From Lautropia sp. SCN 70-15 (GTDB taxonomy: Bacteria > Pseudomonadota > Gammaproteobacteria > Burkholderiales > Burkholderiaceae_E), in contig MEEC01000044.1 in the NCBI GenBank assembly GCA_001724315.1, positions 1-16,623 on the forward strand: a stretch of DNA of 16,623 bases, given 5' to 3'. Positions within the stretch are counted from its first letter, which is position 1, and each line of letters opens with the position of its first letter. The notes under the pieces are model-generated. The model saw nothing but the letters and a program-made list of their open reading frames with translations. It had not been told where the DNA came from and made no database searches. Both the position numbers and the translations under genes were made by a program. Shown in pieces: positions 8,341 through 15,058 of the stretch.

Positions 8341-8745
8341 ATGACGTGGAGGAATCTGGCGATCGTCCTTCCGTTGGTGACGTTGACAGGAGTGGCGCAT
8401 GCACGAACGGCGCCGCTGGTTGAGCCCGAGCGAATGCTCCTGCCCGCGGCGCAGGGCAAAGCACGTGGCGTCGACAACGTGCGAGCAGCGATCATCTCGG
8501 GCGGCCAGTCGTTGGGCTGGTCGGTGCTCCAGGATGAGCCCGGGAAGCTCACGCTCAAGTACAACAAACAGGGCAAACACGAGGTGGTCGTCGATGCGCT
8601 ATATGACGAGCAGAGCTATCAGCTCAGGTACGTTGACAGCACCAACATGAACTACAACAAGGACGATTCCGGCGCCAACATCCACCCGAATTACAACCGC
8701 TGGATCAGGAACCTGATCAAGTACATCGGCTCCGCGGCGCGCTAA
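8341..8745 (+). CDS. Secreted periplasmic protein of unknown function (paralogue B)
   Basis: This 134-residue protein has a signal peptide ending GVAHA before Arg23. It is the shorter sister of the protein at 5786-6298, sharing VRAA, a W-S-V strand, KQGKHEVVV, LYDEQSYQLRY, TNMNY and NIHPNYNRWIRNLI. Between NMNY and IHP it has only a short loop. No family is known to me. ATG at 8341 is chosen because GGAGGAG lies about six bases upstream; a TTG at 8314 that overlaps the ketosynthase stop is in frame but has no good site and would precede the signal peptide with junk. Same strand and spacing make it part of the polyene operon. Confidence 0.82.
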   Translation: MTWRNLAIVLPLVTLTGVAHARTAPLVEPERMLLPAAQGKARGVDNVRAAIISGGQSLGWSVLQDEPGKLTLKYNKQGKHEVVVDALYDEQSYQLRYVDSTNMNYNKDDSGANIHPNYNRWIRNLIKYIGSAAR

Positions 8746-8780
8746 AGGTTCTCGGTTCAATAATAGCCGGGGAGTTTCCA

Positions 8781-9221
8781 ATGAAGATGAGATTTCTGAT
8801 TGCCGGAGTTCTGACGGCTGCCGCCTCGGCGCCGGCCCCGGCACGCGACACCGAGTACAAGCTACCTTTCGCCGATGTGTTGACAATCTCCGAGGCGCAG
8901 GGCAAGCTCGACGGCTCGGTGAAGTTCTATCTGCGTGGACAGAAGACGCCCAAGGTCCTGGAGAAGAAGGGCGACGATGTCTCCAACAGGAAGACTAACG
9001 GCGTAGGCAAAGACGACGTTTTTGCCTGCAAGTGGGCCGCCCTGTCCGCGCTTCTCGCGCTGCAAGACAAGGCCAAGCGCGTGGGCGCAAACGCGGTCGT
9101 TGACATCGTTAGCTATTACAGGAAGAACGTGTTCAGCAGCGCTACCGACTACGAGTGCCATGCCGGCGCCGTGATCGTCGGGGTTACGCTCAAGGGCACG
9201 TATGCCAAGGTAGCGCAGTGA
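8781..9221 (+). CDS. Small secreted protein of the aryl polyene cluster (often mislabelled 'excinuclease ATPase subunit')
   Basis: This 146-residue protein has a signal peptide (MKMRFLIAGVLTAAASAPAPA) and a mature part of about 125 residues. Characteristic stretches are YKLPFADVL, GSVKFYLRGQKTP, CKWAALSALLALQDKAK, GANAVVDIVSYYRKN and YECHAGAVIVGVTLKGTY. Two cysteines (in ACKW and YECH) could form a periplasmic disulfide. I recall near-identical patterns beside aryl polyene genes under the database name 'excinuclease ATPase subunit'. There is no Walker motif or other nuclease feature here, so that name looks wrong. GGGGAG precedes the ATG at 8781. The stop overlaps the GTG of the phosphopantetheinyl transferase. 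The function is unknown. Confidence 0.82.
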   Translation: MKMRFLIAGVLTAAASAPAPARDTEYKLPFADVLTISEAQGKLDGSVKFYLRGQKTPKVLEKKGDDVSNRKTNGVGKDDVFACKWAALSALLALQDKAKRVGANAVVDIVSYYRKNVFSSATDYECHAGAVIVGVTLKGTYAKVAQ

Positions 9222-9979
9222 CGGATCATCCTGCGTGGCTTGCTCTGGAGCCGATCGATCAGACACCACGGATGGCACCGGAATGGATGTCCGCCTCGGA
9301 GCGCCAGCGCTGCGAAGCGATTGATGCCACTCGTCGTCGCGCCCAGTTCGTCTCAGGGCGGCGACTGGCGCGGCGACTGCTGGCTGCCGTCTATGGCGGC
9401 GACGCGCTTCGGGATTGGACGCTTTCGGCCTCCGAGAACGGGCCACCGAGCATTGACCGCGCGCCGGTCGGCGCGCCCGCGGGACTGTCGATTTCAATCA
9501 GCCATAGTGGTGCGCTGGTAGCCGGTGTCGTCGCCGCCTCTCCAGTCGGACTCGACATCGAGATCCCGGGGCGCCGCCGTGATGTTCTGGAACTGGCCAA
9601 ATCCGTGTGTAGTCCTGCGGAACAGCGACGTCTGCGCGCGCTCGAGGCGGGCGAGCGTGAGGCGCACTTTTACGCATTGTGGACGCTCAAGGAAGCTTGG
9701 CTGAAGTGCCGCGGGCGGGGGTTAGATCTTGCGAGCCTACGGAACCTGCACGCAGAGCCGTGCGACGTTGGAGGCAACGCTTGTTCCTGGTACGGGCTGG
9801 GCGCCGCGCTCTCCGTCGTAGCAGAGTCGCAAGTCGCGGTGCGTTGGATAAGTCCCGCACTAGGTGCATCGTTTAGACCAGCACAGCGCTGGAGACTGCA
9901 TCGACTATCGGGTGCATACGGGGCAATGTCGGCGTCGACGGCAAAGCTCGGGGCAATATCATCTGTCAGCACCCGTTGA
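9218..9979 (+). CDS. 4'-phosphopantetheinyl transferase (Sfp-like)
   Basis: This 253-residue transferase moves the 4'-phosphopantetheine arm from CoA to the serine of acyl carrier proteins, making the polyene ACPs functional. The N-terminal half has RRRAQFVSGRRLARRLL and SISHS (93-97). The Mg-binding GLDIE (Asp113, Glu115) and WTLKEAWLKCRGRGL (Glu149, Lys153) define the Sfp superfamily. GTG at 9218 overlaps the previous stop by 4 nt. It is the last gene of the operon. The final ~30 residues look degenerate, and the TGA lies at the start of an insertion-element remnant, so the native C-terminus may have been replaced; the catalytic core is complete. Confidence 0.88.
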   Translation: MTDHPAWLALEPIDQTPRMAPEWMSASERQRCEAIDATRRRAQFVSGRRLARRLLAAVYGGDALRDWTLSASENGPPSIDRAPVGAPAGLSISISHSGALVAGVVAASPVGLDIEIPGRRRDVLELAKSVCSPAEQRRLRALEAGEREAHFYALWTLKEAWLKCRGRGLDLASLRNLHAEPCDVGGNACSWYGLGAALSVVAESQVAVRWISPALGASFRPAQRWRLHRLSGAYGAMSASTAKLGAISSVSTR

Positions 9980-10084
9980 ATTCCGCCCCCTCTCGGCTCA
10001 CTGGTGATCTGCGTCCGAGATCCTGGGCCATTCTGAACGTTAGTTTTTCGGCAAACTGTCCTTTGGAAGAGGGAGGGGTTTGTC

Positions 10085-10221
10085 GTGAGGAAGCGCCGAT
10101 TTTCGGTCGAACAGATCGTGGCGGTGGTCAAGCAGGCGGAGATGGGGACGCCGGTAGGCGACCTGATCCGCTAGTTGGGCATTCGGAGCAGACGTTCTAC
10201 CGCTGGAAGAATCAGCTGGGG
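10085..10221 (+). pseudogene. Decayed IS3-family transposase OrfA remnant
   Basis: Translation from GTG 10085, behind a GGAGGGG ribosome-binding site, gives VRKRRFSVEQIVAVVKQAEM then GTPVGDLIR. This is the helix-turn-helix start of IS3/IS407-group OrfA. It is broken twice. A TAG at about 10172 stands where the family has a sense codon before LGI. One base is then missing near 10181-10187, and reading resumes in the next frame as EQTFYRWKNQLG. Homology ends at about 10221. Neither the rest of OrfA nor OrfB (DDE catalytic domain) follows. It is an inactive relic in the space between the pigment operon and the following tRNA fragment. Confidence 0.75.
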
Positions 10222-10249
10222 ATGAGCAGAACAGGTTGCCTCCAATATA

Positions 10250-10270
10250 CAAATCCTGCCCCCGCAACCA
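10250..10270 (+). repeat. tRNA-fMet 3'-end fragment, probable attachment-site (att) remnant
   Basis: These 21 nt correspond to the end of the T-loop, the 3' strand of the T-stem, the 3' acceptor strand CCCCGCA, discriminator A and encoded CCA of an initiator tRNA. Compared with E. coli tRNA-fMet from memory they differ at one position in the T-stem. The A just before the discriminator is the unpaired A72 typical of initiator tRNAs. Upstream there is no D-arm or anticodon arm, so the match begins abruptly. Isolated tRNA 3' ends of this size are the usual direct repeats left at the distal end of elements integrated by tyrosine recombinases. The intact tRNA would lie to the left of the island. 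Confidence 0.6.
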
Positions 10271-10293
10271 GTTTCAAGAAAGTGTCAAAAAAG

Positions 10294-10330
10294 CGCCGGC
10301 ATCGAGAGATCGAGCCGGCGTTTTTCTTTT
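10294..10330. terminator. Bidirectional intrinsic terminator
   Basis: A GC stem (CGCCGGC pairing with GCCGGCG) is extended by TCGA pairing with TCGA across a GAGA loop, with one bulged A. On the + strand it is followed by TTTTTCTTTT. On the - strand it is followed by a T run, from the AAAAAA at 10287-10292. It would end transcription leftward from the amidase. On the + strand it could be the original terminator of the tRNA-fMet gene whose 3' end lies just upstream. Confidence 0.85.
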
Positions 10331-10406
10331 CTGGCGCGCGACGGCTCAGCCGATCCGGCGGTCACCTCGGGGCTGCGCATTGCGCAGAAGTGGCCGGACT
10401 CACACC

Positions 10407-11726
10407 TCACCAGACCCGAGGCGCCTCGATTGCCGAAGCGACCATCAGCGCATCCGCGATCAGCGCCGCATCGCTGCCCGGGCGGCCGCAGAGCATGACA
10501 CCCAGCGGCAGGCCATTCGTCGAGAGCGACACGGGAAGCGTGGCAATCGGACCGCCCAGGGCGGTGAAGGGGATGATGTAGCGCGGGTCCCCGGTGGGCA
10601 TCCCTGCCGGTGCCGTATCGGGCGCTGCCGGCACCAGCAGGAGATCCCAGTCGGCCCATGCGGCCCAGCAAGTCTTCTGGGCCTGCTGGATGCGATTGCG
10701 TGCGGCCAGGTGATCCTCGTCGGGGATGCGCAAGCCACGCTCGATCGCGGCCAGCCAGCCGGGCGACAAGACTGGCGCGTGCTCGGTGACGAGTTCCCCA
10801 TGCAGCCGCGACAGCTCGTAATCGAGCACGGCCCTGTGCGCGGCGATCGCGTCGTCTAGCGCCACGGGCGCTGGAGTCCGGCCGATGCGATGCCCCGCGC
10901 GAGCGAGGGCCTGCACCGTGCGGTCCAGACTGTCCATCACGGCCGGACTGGCATCGGCAAACAAGGCGTCGTCGACCAGGGCCACGCGCAGGACATTCGG
11001 CCGGGCGGGCGCGAGGAAGCGCTGCGCATGCAGCGCCGCGCCGATGGCCGCCACATCGCCGAAGCGGTGACCGAACCAGCCGAGCGTGTCGAAGGCCTGC
11101 GCGAGCGGCACCACGCCGTGGGTGCTCATGTTCTGGCCAGTCGGCTTGAACGCCGCGATGCCACAGTAGGCGGCGGGGCGCACCACCGAGCCTGCGGTCT
11201 GCGTGCCCAGGCTGGCGGGCACCATGCCGGCCGCGACCGCCGCTGCCGAGCCCGCGCTGGAGCCGCCCGGAGTGTGCCCCGTGTGCCAGGGGTTGCGCGT
11301 GGGAGGCACGCCGTCGAAATAGGCGAACTCGGTCGTGTGGGTCTTGCCCAGGATCACCGCGCCCGCGGCACGCAGCGCGCGGACGACATCGGCATCGCGT
11401 GCCGCCGGTCCTTGCCCGGTCCGGGCGCGGCTGCCCGCCCGGGTGGGGAAGCCCGCGACGTCGATGACGTCCTTGACGGCCACCGGAATGCCGTGCAGCA
11501 GGCTGCGCCGCTCGCCCCGGTTCAGCGAATCGCGGGCGTGCCTTGCCTGCCGCAGCGCGCCCTCGCGATCCACCGATATCCATGCATGCACGTGGGGTTC
11601 GGCCTCGTCGATGCGGCGCAGAAGGGACTCGAGGAGCGCCACCGGGTCGGATTCGCCTGCGTCGAATGCGGCCTGGATTCCGGCGATGTCGCCGGGGTCC
11701 TGCTGGAACGAGGTGAACGAAGACAA
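10407..11726 (-). CDS. Amidase-signature family hydrolase
   Basis: This 439-residue enzyme has the amidase-signature catalytic triad: Lys85 in PVAVKDVID, cis-Ser156 in TPGGSSAGS and nucleophile Ser180 in GTQTAGSVVRPAAYCG. The family hydrolyses amide bonds of varied substrates through a Ser-cisSer-Lys mechanism. The substrate cannot be told from sequence. It is not GatA-like in context, as no gatB/gatC is nearby. There is no signal peptide, so it should be cytoplasmic. TTG at 11726 is taken as the start because a strong AAAGGAG sits about five bases upstream and no better ATG fits. It is transcribed away from the toxin-antitoxin pair and ends at the bidirectional terminator. Confidence 0.9.
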   Translation of the reverse strand: MSSFTSFQQDPGDIAGIQAAFDAGESDPVALLESLLRRIDEAEPHVHAWISVDREGALRQARHARDSLNRGERRSLLHGIPVAVKDVIDVAGFPTRAGSRARTGQGPAARDADVVRALRAAGAVILGKTHTTEFAYFDGVPPTRNPWHTGHTPGGSSAGSAAAVAAGMVPASLGTQTAGSVVRPAAYCGIAAFKPTGQNMSTHGVVPLAQAFDTLGWFGHRFGDVAAIGAALHAQRFLAPARPNVLRVALVDDALFADASPAVMDSLDRTVQALARAGHRIGRTPAPVALDDAIAAHRAVLDYELSRLHGELVTEHAPVLSPGWLAAIERGLRIPDEDHLAARNRIQQAQKTCWAAWADWDLLLVPAAPDTAPAGMPTGDPRYIIPFTALGGPIATLPVSLSTNGLPLGVMLCGRPGSDAALIADALMVASAIEAPRVW

Positions 11727-11731
11727 GCGAA

Positions 11732-11738
11732 CTCCTTT
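11732..11738 (-). promoter_or_regulatory. Shine-Dalgarno site deciding the TTG start of the amidase
   Basis: On the - strand AAAGGAG lies five bases before TTG 11726. It is the best ribosome-binding site in the region, which supports initiation at an unusual TTG codon. Confidence 0.7.
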
Positions 11739-11898
11739 CGTCTCGACGCGGTCGAAGAAGAGGATTCCGGGGCGGGGTTCCTTCGGCGATCACACCAGGA
11801 CATAGGCCGAACGTGCAAGTGCGGGATGTTCGCCGAGCTCGTAGAGTCTCATCACTGGGCTCCCCGCCTGCCGGATGTGGGCAGGATGGTGCAGATGT

Positions 11899-11918
11899 AT
11901 TGCGTTTAGCGCTACAAT
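11899..11918 (+). promoter_or_regulatory. Probable promoter -10 and palindromic operator of the toxin-antitoxin operon
   Basis: The sequence holds a perfect 8-nt palindrome, TAGCGCTA (11907-11914), inside wider ATTG...CAAT arms, overlapping a good -10 box TACAAT (11913-11918). The -35 region (around 11890) is weak. The antitoxin ATG is 33 nt downstream of the box. DUF1778 ribbon-helix-helix antitoxins autoregulate by binding short palindromes of this kind, so repression by the antitoxin-toxin complex is likely but inferred. Confidence 0.55.
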
Positions 11919-11950
11919 CAACCCGGATTTCGCACGACAGAGAGGCAACG

Positions 11951-12250
11951 ATGCCCGCATCCGCAGACCGCAAGGAATATCCGATCTCGATGCGCCTTCC
12001 CGAGGCGGATGTCGCGCTGATCGATCGCGCCGCAAGCTTGCGCGGCCGCTCGCGGACCGATTTCGTGCGCGAAGCCGCGGTGCGCGCGGCCGAGGACGTT
12101 GTGATGGAGGCGGCACTGGTCCGCATGAGCCCCGAGGGCTTCGCCGCGTTCATGAACGTGCTTTCGGGGCCGGTCGAGCCGGTTCCCGAGATGGTCGAAC
12201 TTGCCCGCCGGCCGGCGCCCTGGGAATCGGGCGCTGTCGCCGAGCGGTGA
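11951..12250 (+). CDS. DUF1778 ribbon-helix-helix antitoxin (TacA-like)
   Basis: This 99-residue protein has an N-terminal ribbon-helix-helix: strand YPISMRLPEADVALIDRAASLRG followed by SRTDFVREAAVRAAEDVV. A C-terminal tail (about 60-99) is of the kind that wraps and neutralises a GNAT toxin. AGAGG lies six bases before ATG 11951. Only three bases separate its stop from the toxin start, the usual antitoxin-first order. As a DNA-binding protein it should repress its own promoter through the palindrome at 11899-11918. Confidence 0.88.
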   Translation: MPASADRKEYPISMRLPEADVALIDRAASLRGRSRTDFVREAAVRAAEDVVMEAALVRMSPEGFAAFMNVLSGPVEPVPEMVELARRPAPWESGAVAER

Positions 12251-12253
12251 AAC

Positions 12254-12763
12254 GTGGCGATCTCCGCGCCCGAGCCGCTCGCTCCTGCTCATGACCTCTC
12301 CGGATTTTCCTGCGGCAAGCCGGCGCTCGATCACTGGCTCCGTACGCACGCATTGTCCAACCAGCGAAAGGGCTTTACGGCCGTCCTGGTCGTTCACGAC
12401 TCGGGGCGGGTGGTCGGCTACTACGGACTCGCCCCGACGGCGGTGGTGCCAGCGGCGATGCCGCGGTCCATCCGCACCGGACAGCCCCCGGATCCGGTCC
12501 CTTGTCTGCTGCTGGGCCAGTTGGCCACGGATGTGTCGTGGGCTGGCAGGGGAATCGGCACGGGTCTGTTGAAGCACGCGCTGGAGCGTAGTGTTCGGGC
12601 GGCAGAGCTGATCGGCGGCCGCGCGCTCGTGGTCAAGGCGGTGGACGTGGAGGCGGCACAGTTCTGGCAGCGTCGGGGTTTCCTGCCGTCTCGCGACGAT
12701 CCGTTCGTGCTGTTCAGGTCCATTGGTGCGATAGCAGCTTCGCTGGCCATGGCGACGTCTTGA
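12254..12763 (+). CDS. GNAT-family toxin (TacT/AtaT-like acetyltransferase)
   Basis: This 169-residue GNAT protein has F-S-C-GKPALDHWLR near the N-terminus, a GRVVGYYGLA strand, LLGQLATDVSWAGRGIGTGLLKHAL carrying the acetyl-CoA motif R-G-x-G-x-G (about 99-104), and a C-terminal FWQRRGFLPS. This is the layout of toxins that acetylate aminoacyl-tRNA and stop translation. The family normally has Phe-Tyr where this copy has Phe137-Trp138; the Tyr is the catalytic residue in the enzymes studied, so activity may be altered or lost. The GTG start at 12254 directly follows the antitoxin. The next gene runs convergently. Confidence 0.85.
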   Translation: MAISAPEPLAPAHDLSGFSCGKPALDHWLRTHALSNQRKGFTAVLVVHDSGRVVGYYGLAPTAVVPAAMPRSIRTGQPPDPVPCLLLGQLATDVSWAGRGIGTGLLKHALERSVRAAELIGGRALVVKAVDVEAAQFWQRRGFLPSRDDPFVLFRSIGAIAASLAMATS

Positions 12764-12850
12764 CCGACGATCCGCCCCCGAGATCCTGGCGTCGGCGCGA
12801 CGGAGAACCCCTCGTCGTCGACACGCGTAGGCGAAACCGGCAGCCTCCGT

Positions 12851-13644
<794 letters not shown>

Positions 13645-13648
<4 letters not shown>

Positions 13649-14274
13649 CGGCGGGCTCCGGCGAGCAGGCTGAACAGCAGGAAGAAGGCGCCGACCAGCG
13701 TGATCGGCTCGGTGTACTGGAAGCTCTCCGAGCCCAGGATCTTGGCGGTCTGCATCAGCTCGAGCACCGCGATCGCCGACAGCAGCGGCGTTTCCTTGAA
13801 CAGCGCGATCAGGTAGTTGCCCAGCGCCGGCACCACCGGCGGGATCGCCTGCGGCAGCACGATGTCCTTGAAGGTGGTCCAGGGCGACAGGTTCAACGCG
13901 ATCGAGGCCTCCCACTGGCCCCTGGGCACGTTCTCGAGGCCCGAGCGGTAGACCTCGGCGCAGTAGGCGCCGTAGTGCAGGCCCAGCGCCAGCACGCCGG
14001 TGCTCATCGCGCTCAGGCTCAGGCCCAGGTCGGGCATCATGTAGTAGAGGACGAAGATCTGGATCAGCAGCGGCGTGGAGCGCACGAACTCGACCACCGC
14101 GCCGGTCGCCGTGCGAAGCCACGCCGGCCCCGCCATTCGGCCGATCGCGAAGGCCAGGCCCACCACCAGCGCGAGCAGGAAGCCGGCGAAGGTGACCTGC
14201 ACCGTCACGATCGAGGCCTCGGCCAGGATCGGCAGGATCTCGAGCGCGTAGTCCCAGTCCCAGATCGCGCTCAT
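13645..14274 (-). CDS. ehuD: Ectoine/hydroxyectoine ABC importer, permease EhuD
   Basis: This 209-residue inner-membrane permease belongs to the HisM/GlnP family. Hydrophobic segments include VTVQVTFAGFLLALVVGLAFAIG near the N-terminus and a final VGAFFLLFSLLAGA. The cytoplasmic EAA-type coupling loop lies in LNLSPWTTFKDIVLPQAIP, and STPLLIQIFVLYYMMP is typical of the family. The start ATG at 14274 has only a weak GGA-type ribosome-binding site. It overlaps the stop of a 23-codon frame beginning at the ehuC stop, so translation is probably coupled to ehuC. It pairs with EhuC to form the channel. Confidence 0.88.
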
Positions 14275-14342
14275 GGCCGCCGCGTTCCGTGCTTCATCGT
14301 GCGGCGCTCGCGTGGCCCATCGTGCATTCGCTTGCTGCGCAT
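14271..14342 (-). CDS. Possible 23-residue basic small ORF bridging ehuC and ehuD
   Basis: A 23-codon frame starts at an ATG sharing one base with the ehuC stop (TGATG) and ends in a TGA overlapping the ehuD ATG (ATGA). GGAG sits six bases before its ATG. The peptide MRSKRMHDGPRERRTMKHGT plus RRP is strongly basic, with no recognisable domain. Its most likely role is to carry ribosomes from ehuC to ehuD, which has a poor site of its own. It could also be chance in GC-rich DNA. Confidence 0.3.
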   Translation of the reverse strand: MRSKRMHDGPRERRTMKHGTRRP

Positions 14343-15058
14343 CAGGCGCTCCGCCCGCGCGCCAGGCCGCGCGCGGCGCGCCGTTCCAGCGCCCGCATGC
14401 CGGCGGTGATCGCCAGCGAGATCGCCAGGTAGATCAGCAGCACCAGGCCGAAGATCTCGGCGGTGCGAAGCGTGTTCTGGTTGAGCTGCTGGGCCTTGAA
14501 GGCCAGGTCGGACAGCGTGATCAGCGACACCAGCGAGGTCGCCTTCAGCAGCTCGATGAACAGGTTGCCCCAGGGTGGAATCATCCGCACGAAGGCCTGC
14601 GGCAGCACGATGCGCCGCAGCGCCTGCATTCGATCCATGTTCAGCGCGGTGGCGGCTTCCCACTGGCCGGGGGGCACCGCGCCGATCGCGCCGCGCACCA
14701 CCTCGGCGCCATAGGCGCCGATGTTGAGCCCCAGCGCCACGATGCCCACGGTGATCGGTGCGAGCGTGACGCCGAAGTGGGGCAGCACGAAGAAGAGCCA
14801 GAAGAGCTGCACCAGGGCCGAGGTGCCGCGGAAGGTCTCCACGTAGGCCACCGCCAGCCAGCGCAGCGGGGCCGGGCCGTAGAGACGGGCCAGCGCGGCG
14901 ACCAGCGCCGCCGCCACCGCGAGCAGCGCGCCGCCGGCCGCCACCTGCAGCGTGACCAGCGTGCCGCGAAGCAGCTCCGGGAGGAACTCGCCTGCGCCGG
15001 CGAGCAGCGCCAGCGCGAAACCCGCCGCCAGCGCCGCGGCGACCAGCGCTGCCTTCAT
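14342..15058 (-). CDS. ehuC: Ectoine/hydroxyectoine ABC importer, permease EhuC
   Basis: This 238-residue polar amino-acid type permease has an N-terminal hydrophobic helix, TFRGTSALVQLFWLFFVLP (family-typical RGTPxLVQL), GLNIGAYGAEVVRGAI, and the EAA coupling loop in ALNMDRMQALRRIVLPQAF. A C-terminal helix IFGLVLLIYLAISLAITAG is followed by a basic tail. With EhuD it forms the membrane channel served by EhuB and EhuA. ATG at 15058 overlaps the ehuB stop by 4 nt. A longer open frame reaching to about 16,582 on this strand is a shadow of ehuB and ectD. Assignment to ectoine rests on the operon. Confidence 0.88.
   Translation of the reverse strand: MKAALVAAALAAGFALALLAGAGEFLPELLRGTLVTLQVAAGGALLAVAAALVAALARLYGPAPLRWLAVAYVETFRGTSALVQLFWLFFVLPHFGVTLAPITVGIVALGLNIGAYGAEVVRGAIGAVPPGQWEAATALNMDRMQALRRIVLPQAFVRMIPPWGNLFIELLKATSLVSLITLSDLAFKAQQLNQNTLRTAEIFGLVLLIYLAISLAITAGMRALERRAARGLARGRSA

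Noticed and set aside
10234..10268. GGTTGC...GCAACC inverted repeat around the tRNA fragment
   Set aside because: Six-base arms 23 nt apart, one of them part of the tRNA end itself; most likely coincidental.
11790..11852. 20-residue - strand frame (MRLYELGEHPALARSAYVLV) upstream of the amidase with a GGGGAG site
   Set aside because: Too short to recognise, no coupling to the amidase start and no attenuator-like structure seen; it may be chance or a gene remnant.
10285..12153. Long - strand open frame of about 620 codons over the amidase and antitoxin region
   Set aside because: It is out of frame with the amidase, Arg/Gly/Ala-rich, crosses a terminator and has no domain; the amidase frame has all catalytic motifs.
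12764..12795. CCGACG...CGTCGG inverted repeat between the toxin and ehuA genes
   Set aside because: Six-base stem with a 20-base loop and no T-run on either strand; too weak to call a terminator.
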